NCBI RefSeq assembly: GCF_037975245.1
Contig: NC_092568.1
Coordinates: 41,157,631 to 41,221,630, forward strand
Length of the DNA stretch: 64,000 nt
From: Apostichopus japonicus
Lineage: Eukaryota; Echinodermata; Holothuroidea; Aspidochirotida; Stichopodidae
Direction of reading: 5' to 3'
The translations under genes were made by a program, and so were the position numbers. Each line of letters begins with the position of its first letter. The first letter of the stretch is position 1. The notes under the pieces were generated by a model that was not told the DNA's origin, did not search any database, and saw only the letters and a program-made list of their open reading frames with translations. Shown here in pieces: positions 59,946-64,000 of the stretch.

Positions 59946-62900
59946 TTCACTTACGTCAAACTGACGTTTTCTTGCTTGAATTCTGCTGCTTGCGACCGAC
60001 AAAGGTTCTTAACAGAGTTTGCAACAGGATTTATGAAGTTTCTGCTAAGTATCCTTTTCCCAGGAATCTATACAACTATGCTATAAAGATATGAAATACA
60101 CAGTAGACTTTGTGGGTGGCAGTTAAAAGTATTTTGTAGTTTGAGGAAAGTTGGGTGACCTTAATTTGATATTAGTATATATTTGACCTGTATGGACCTA
60201 TACAGATAAAAATTGTTGTTTACTGTACCATGCCATTAGTTATGTTAAGCCCTTATTTGCTGATGGAAAATATCCTATTATTCTTCAGAAATGAATTTAT
60301 CTCTGCTCTCCCATTTTTGCTTTAAATGCAGCTTTTTGTGTTTGGTCAAAAGTTTTGCCAAATTAACATACTGAGTAATGTTCAAAATAGGATTGCAATT
60401 GATCAATTTATAACACACTTACTCCCCTCATATACATTTGCATTATCCTCTAATACTGCTCTCATTGGTCAAGACTTAAATAGGGGGTGTGGCTACCAAA
60501 TTACCATGTATGGGTACTGAATTTAATTTATCACTTTAAGACAAACTCTTACATTTTTTAACCAAGTAAATGAAGATTAATGAGGGAATAACGGTTGATT
60601 TTATTCCAACTTCAATATTTTATATTAGTCACATGTATGAAAGACAAAATTCAAAACTTCAAAATTTTCACCTTTAACACCATCCTGTAGAATATACAAA
60701 ATAATCTCTGAATGATTCCTCCAACGATTCTTTTAAATTATCCATCTGAAAGTTGACGTGACGGCCAGTCGGAGATTCACCCCCGTTGTCTTTGAAATAG
60801 ACCATTGATCACTGGATATGTCCTTCAGTTCAACTCATCAAGCTTTGCTCGAGAACTGATCATTTAAATTTCGTTCACTATGGATTTGAAATCATCTGCA
60901 ATCATGATAAGTCGAATAATTTCTAACTCTCCAATTACACATGTGTAGCAAGGATCTATCTCTCTGATGCTCCTTGAAAACATATCACCCATCATCCCAG
61001 GCGACAGCCAACGCTGGCTGTCAAAATGTTTCCAAAAAGAAAAAGAAAGGAGACCATTTTCATTCCCCATCTCTGATAATGAATTTTGCAGCCAGTTTAG
61101 GGATTATGTTTTCCCCCCCCAAAAAAAAAATTGTTAAAAATTAATTGCTTTTTATGTACACTGGGAAAGCATTTTCCAGTTGGATTGATTTTGCTCCTTG
61201 AGTGAATGTTTGGTGGAGGGGTAAATTAAATGAGTTACATGCATTGCTTTCTCAGATCTTGATGTTAACATCCTCGTGGAGTGTGCAATTTTAATGACAC
61301 GTTTGCTCCGACTGGTACATTTCTTTAGTAGTCTCTTGGTATGATGGATAACGTTGTCGAAACAGAGAGCCATATTTAGATATGGTTCGTGATGATGCAG
61401 TTAACAGGGGGAGGGACCCCCGAGTACTGCATTTGCCTTCATGTATGAGGCAGTCATTCCATTAATAAAGGGCACATGCATTTTGTATTTTGGCGTTAAA
61501 AACGAAAAATAACATCAGTCAAAGTCAACATTTCTTTGTTTAATGAACAACAGTTTGGTAACTGGTTGGCAAATTTTTAACATCACTGGGAGAAATATGT
61601 TATTGGCAATAGTTGAGCATGCTCGGCACCAACTGAACCGACCGACATACAGTATTTACAATGTGTTCTCAAAGTATAGTTATTCTGGTGCTTAATAACG
61701 CGTCTAGTTTGTCCATAGGTCTAAACAATCTTAGAAGCACTGAGCCTTTTGGTTTTCTACCTGTCACTGTGTCCAATCACCAAATGTGACCAAACCATGT
61801 ATTGTTAATTCACACATAAATGGATACCTCACAGTAAGTCCTCTAATATTCACACATAACTGAAATGTGTGGATAGGACCACTTAGTTACTCCTCGTTAT
61901 CAATAGTACACTGTTTTTTGGCACCACAGAAATTGTCGTGTCCGGCATGATTTATGTGATCTTTTCATATGTACTGCACTCCTCTTCCCTTACTTGTCTC
62001 CTTTTCTACTACTGTACTATTTGAAATTTTGGTCCAATTTAACTCAAATTGCAGATTTTAATAATCCTCAATGCCTGGGAACAAATTGGTGGATCAGAAC
62101 CTCAATGAAAATATGCATGAAACTTCTATCAATTTCTGGCATTGATGTGAAAAAAATGTCCCGCCAATACTGATGACCTTTTCGCAAGAAATCAATTCTT
62201 TTAATCTGACAAGTTCTTTTGAAGACTTGGATCTGGTTACTACTATTGGATCCTTGTACTACCTGTTCCTTCACCATGCATGCTTTGATCATATAAACAT
62301 CACAACTCTGTCTGATGATAACAGTTGAACAACCCCTGTTGCTACCCATGAATTGGCCTTGAAATACTAGTCATGGACTGTTGGTTGGTATGCTTTCCAC
62401 ATTACTGATAACTTTATTACTTCAACACTGATGAGATATCCGTCTTGCATACATGCATACATGTATAATATGTTACTTGCAAATTTTAAACTGGTCGAGT
62501 CAGATGGTAGATTATCTCACATGGATGCACTTGGATGAGAGAACCTGATGAAAGGATAGGCTTCATAAATTTGAGTCAAAACAGGATAATATTACTATGC
62601 ATTTTTGGTCACTTTCATTTTGTGAGGTGTCCTATTATTAAGAAGACAATTTCTACAGTAGTTAGCAATTGTGTGACGTAAAGTCAGCAAGGTTCAATAC
62701 TTTTACAAACTTCTTGATCTTGATTTGATTGGAATTTCTAAGCTCCTTGGACCTAGTCACTACAGACTTCTCTGTGGACAGTCCCAATAACCCCCTCCCT
62801 GCTCCCTCCCCCCACCAAGTTTGGGAGCAATTCCTTTCCTGTTTTGCATTGCGTATTCAAGGTACAAGGTTTAGCTACCACTAGTTTTCCCTCCCTTGAC

Positions 62901-62985
62901 AAGGGCCTAACCCGGCAGGAGTCTTGAAACTCACGTCTGCTGGGGAGAGTGTGGCCAGACCAAACACTATGGATCATGGAGTTCC
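59946..62985. other. Long non-coding stretch
   Basis: Apart from the family C fragment at 61967 nothing recognised. A short palindrome CAGCCAACGCTGGCTG lies at 61006-61021. The C-rich 62790-62815 region precedes the DIRS-like relic and may be part of it. Confidence 0.4.
61967..62025 (+). repeat. Family C fragment
   Basis: TGTACTGCACTCCTCTTCCC and TTACTTGTCTCC resemble the family C 5' end. Confidence 0.4.
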
Positions 62986-63575
62986 ATTCTAAATTTGAAA
63001 CCTTTGAACAAAAGTTATGTAGAACCAAAACACTATCATATGGCAACTTAAGCTCTTATCATCCCATTACTCAGAAAGGGCATGTGGGCAGTGAGCGTTG
63101 ATCTAAAAGATGCCTACTTTACACATACCGATACACCAGAAACAGACATTATCTAGCCTTCCAGTACACAGGAAGGGATTTCCAGTTCAAGGCACTAATG
63201 TTCGGCATCTCCACATCTCACTGAGTGTTTACCAAACTACCGTAGCAGGGGCAGTGGTCTCCTTTCTCAGAAAAAGTTGGGGGGGGGGGAGGGTTGGGAA
63301 ACTTCGTGTATAACGCCAATTGGCTGATAGTAGAAGAGTTGGAAGAACATACAAGGGACAACCTTAAATCCTACAAGTTCTACAGGGTTTAGGTTGGCTA
63401 GAGAATGATGCGAAGTTGAACCTCGTCCCGCCGGCACAGAGCATCCAGTTTCTGGGAGCAGTACTGGACTTTCAAAGTGGTACAGTACTTCCCTCAGAGG
63501 TGAGAATCTGGGCAGTGATATCAGTAGTAGACCGAATGCTGTCAAACAGGAGTCTCCTTGCTCTCTATGCACCCT
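62986..63575 (+). pseudogene. DIRS-like reverse transcriptase relic
   Basis: Fragments in shifting frames line up with the RT of DIRS-type (tyrosine recombinase) retrotransposons. In order: ILNLKPLNKSYV (62986 on), GMWAVSVDLKDAYF (about 63075-63120), LAFQYTGRDFQFKALMFGIS (about 63153-63212), VVSFLRKS (about 63256-63279), NWLIVEELEEHTRDN (about 63322-63366), and LNLVPPAQSIQFLGAVLDF (about 63418-63474). It is broken by at least two in-frame stops, several frameshifts and a G-run insertion (63277-63286). The catalytic position that reads YLDDW in live elements reads YNANW here, so both aspartates are gone. No integrase/recombinase or terminal repeats were found. A long-dead fragment. Confidence 0.78.
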
Positions 63576-63834
63576 GTGTCCACTAAATCTTATGGCGAGC
63601 GATCTTTCCAGTACTCCTCAACCCTCTGGAATAAACTCCCACTCAACATAAAGAATGTCGTGTCAGTGGAGATGTTCAAAGCTGTTTTGAAGACACACCT
63701 GTTTTCATTGTTATAATTGTTATGTTTACTCTTATTGTATATTGTGTACATATCTTTCACTTTCTTTTGTACAGCGCGGCGAGACTTTATTGTAAGTTGC
63801 GCTATATAAGAACTGTTTATTATGATTATTATTT
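63575..63834 (+). pseudogene. LINE ORF2 C-terminal remnant with 3' tail
   Basis: The frame to TAA 63714-63716 contains SYGERSFQYSSTLWNKLP and FKAVLKTHLF, the best preserved of the LINE tails here. The 3' UTR ends in a GCGC hairpin (63774-63802), TATATAAG and an ATT-rich run to 63834. It abuts the DIRS-like relic ending near 63575, so one element inserted into or next to the other. Confidence 0.85.
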
Positions 63835-64000
63835 AGTTGCTAGTTTTTATTTTACAAATGTACCAAAATTCCATTGCAATACATACAGTTCATTAACTTG
63901 GTGTTAGTCAATGTAACTTTCAAAGATGAAGAAAATACCACATATTGATATCATGAAGATACGTAATATTACACTTTGTTGGAGTTTTATGAATTTTTGT

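Noticed and set aside
59712-60094. Overlapping 124- and 81-codon ORFs on the plus strand
   Set aside because: They run across a family C repeat copy in two frames, which argues against coding.
62753-63046. 97-codon minus-strand ORF near the DIRS-like relic
   Set aside because: It is antisense to the relic's start and has no family resemblance.

Overview
This is an AT-rich eukaryotic window, most likely from a marine invertebrate. The low gene density, the many dispersed transposon fragments and the mix of Ty3/gypsy, DIRS-like, hAT, TTAA-flanked and LINE pieces fit an echinoderm-type genome, but nothing here fixes the species. I see no convincing host gene: no long host ORF, no recognisable exon set and no RNA gene. 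The window reads as intergenic or deep intronic DNA made mostly of mobile elements and tandem repeats.

The centre (22098-31466) holds the one clear coding unit, a complete Ty3/gypsy-type LTR retrotransposon of 9369 bp on the minus strand. It has two 791-bp LTRs in which I found no difference, a 4-bp target duplication (GTAC), a tRNA primer-binding site abutting the 5' LTR, gag with a CCHC knuckle, an uninterrupted pol (protease, reverse transcriptase, RNase H, integrase, GPY/F module, then an unrecognised tail of about 190 residues), a polypurine tract and no envelope gene. Pol lies in the -1 frame of gag and overlaps it by 34 nt. Equal LTRs and intact ORFs mean a recent, possibly still mobile insertion.

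Left part (1-22097): one copy of a 1.4-kb non-coding repeat (1530-2920) and a fragment of it (6381-6740); a repeat-rich patch with GTCGTCC hairpins (4640-7125); a 1542-bp non-autonomous hAT element with an 8-bp target duplication (15453-16994); a 363-bp TTAA-flanked MITE (17162-17524); a perfect 19-bp-arm palindrome (19396-19436); and several minisatellites.

Right part (31467-64000): an inverted pair of a short dispersed repeat (33268-33557); a 3 x 196-bp tandem array (38952-39540); the second 1.4-kb repeat copy in opposite orientation (43438-44743); three LINE ORF2 C-terminal remnants with matching hairpin/ATT tails plus one inverted tail; a truncated hAT copy (50841-51270); a long array of AGGTCA-rich units (53020-53860); and a degenerate DIRS-like reverse transcriptase relic (62986-63575) abutting a LINE tail.

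Only gag and pol of the retrotransposon work together as a functional set: Gag forms the particle, protease matures it, RT/RNase H copy the RNA from a tRNA primer, and integrase inserts the DNA. The other elements are non-autonomous or dead and would depend on enzymes encoded elsewhere.
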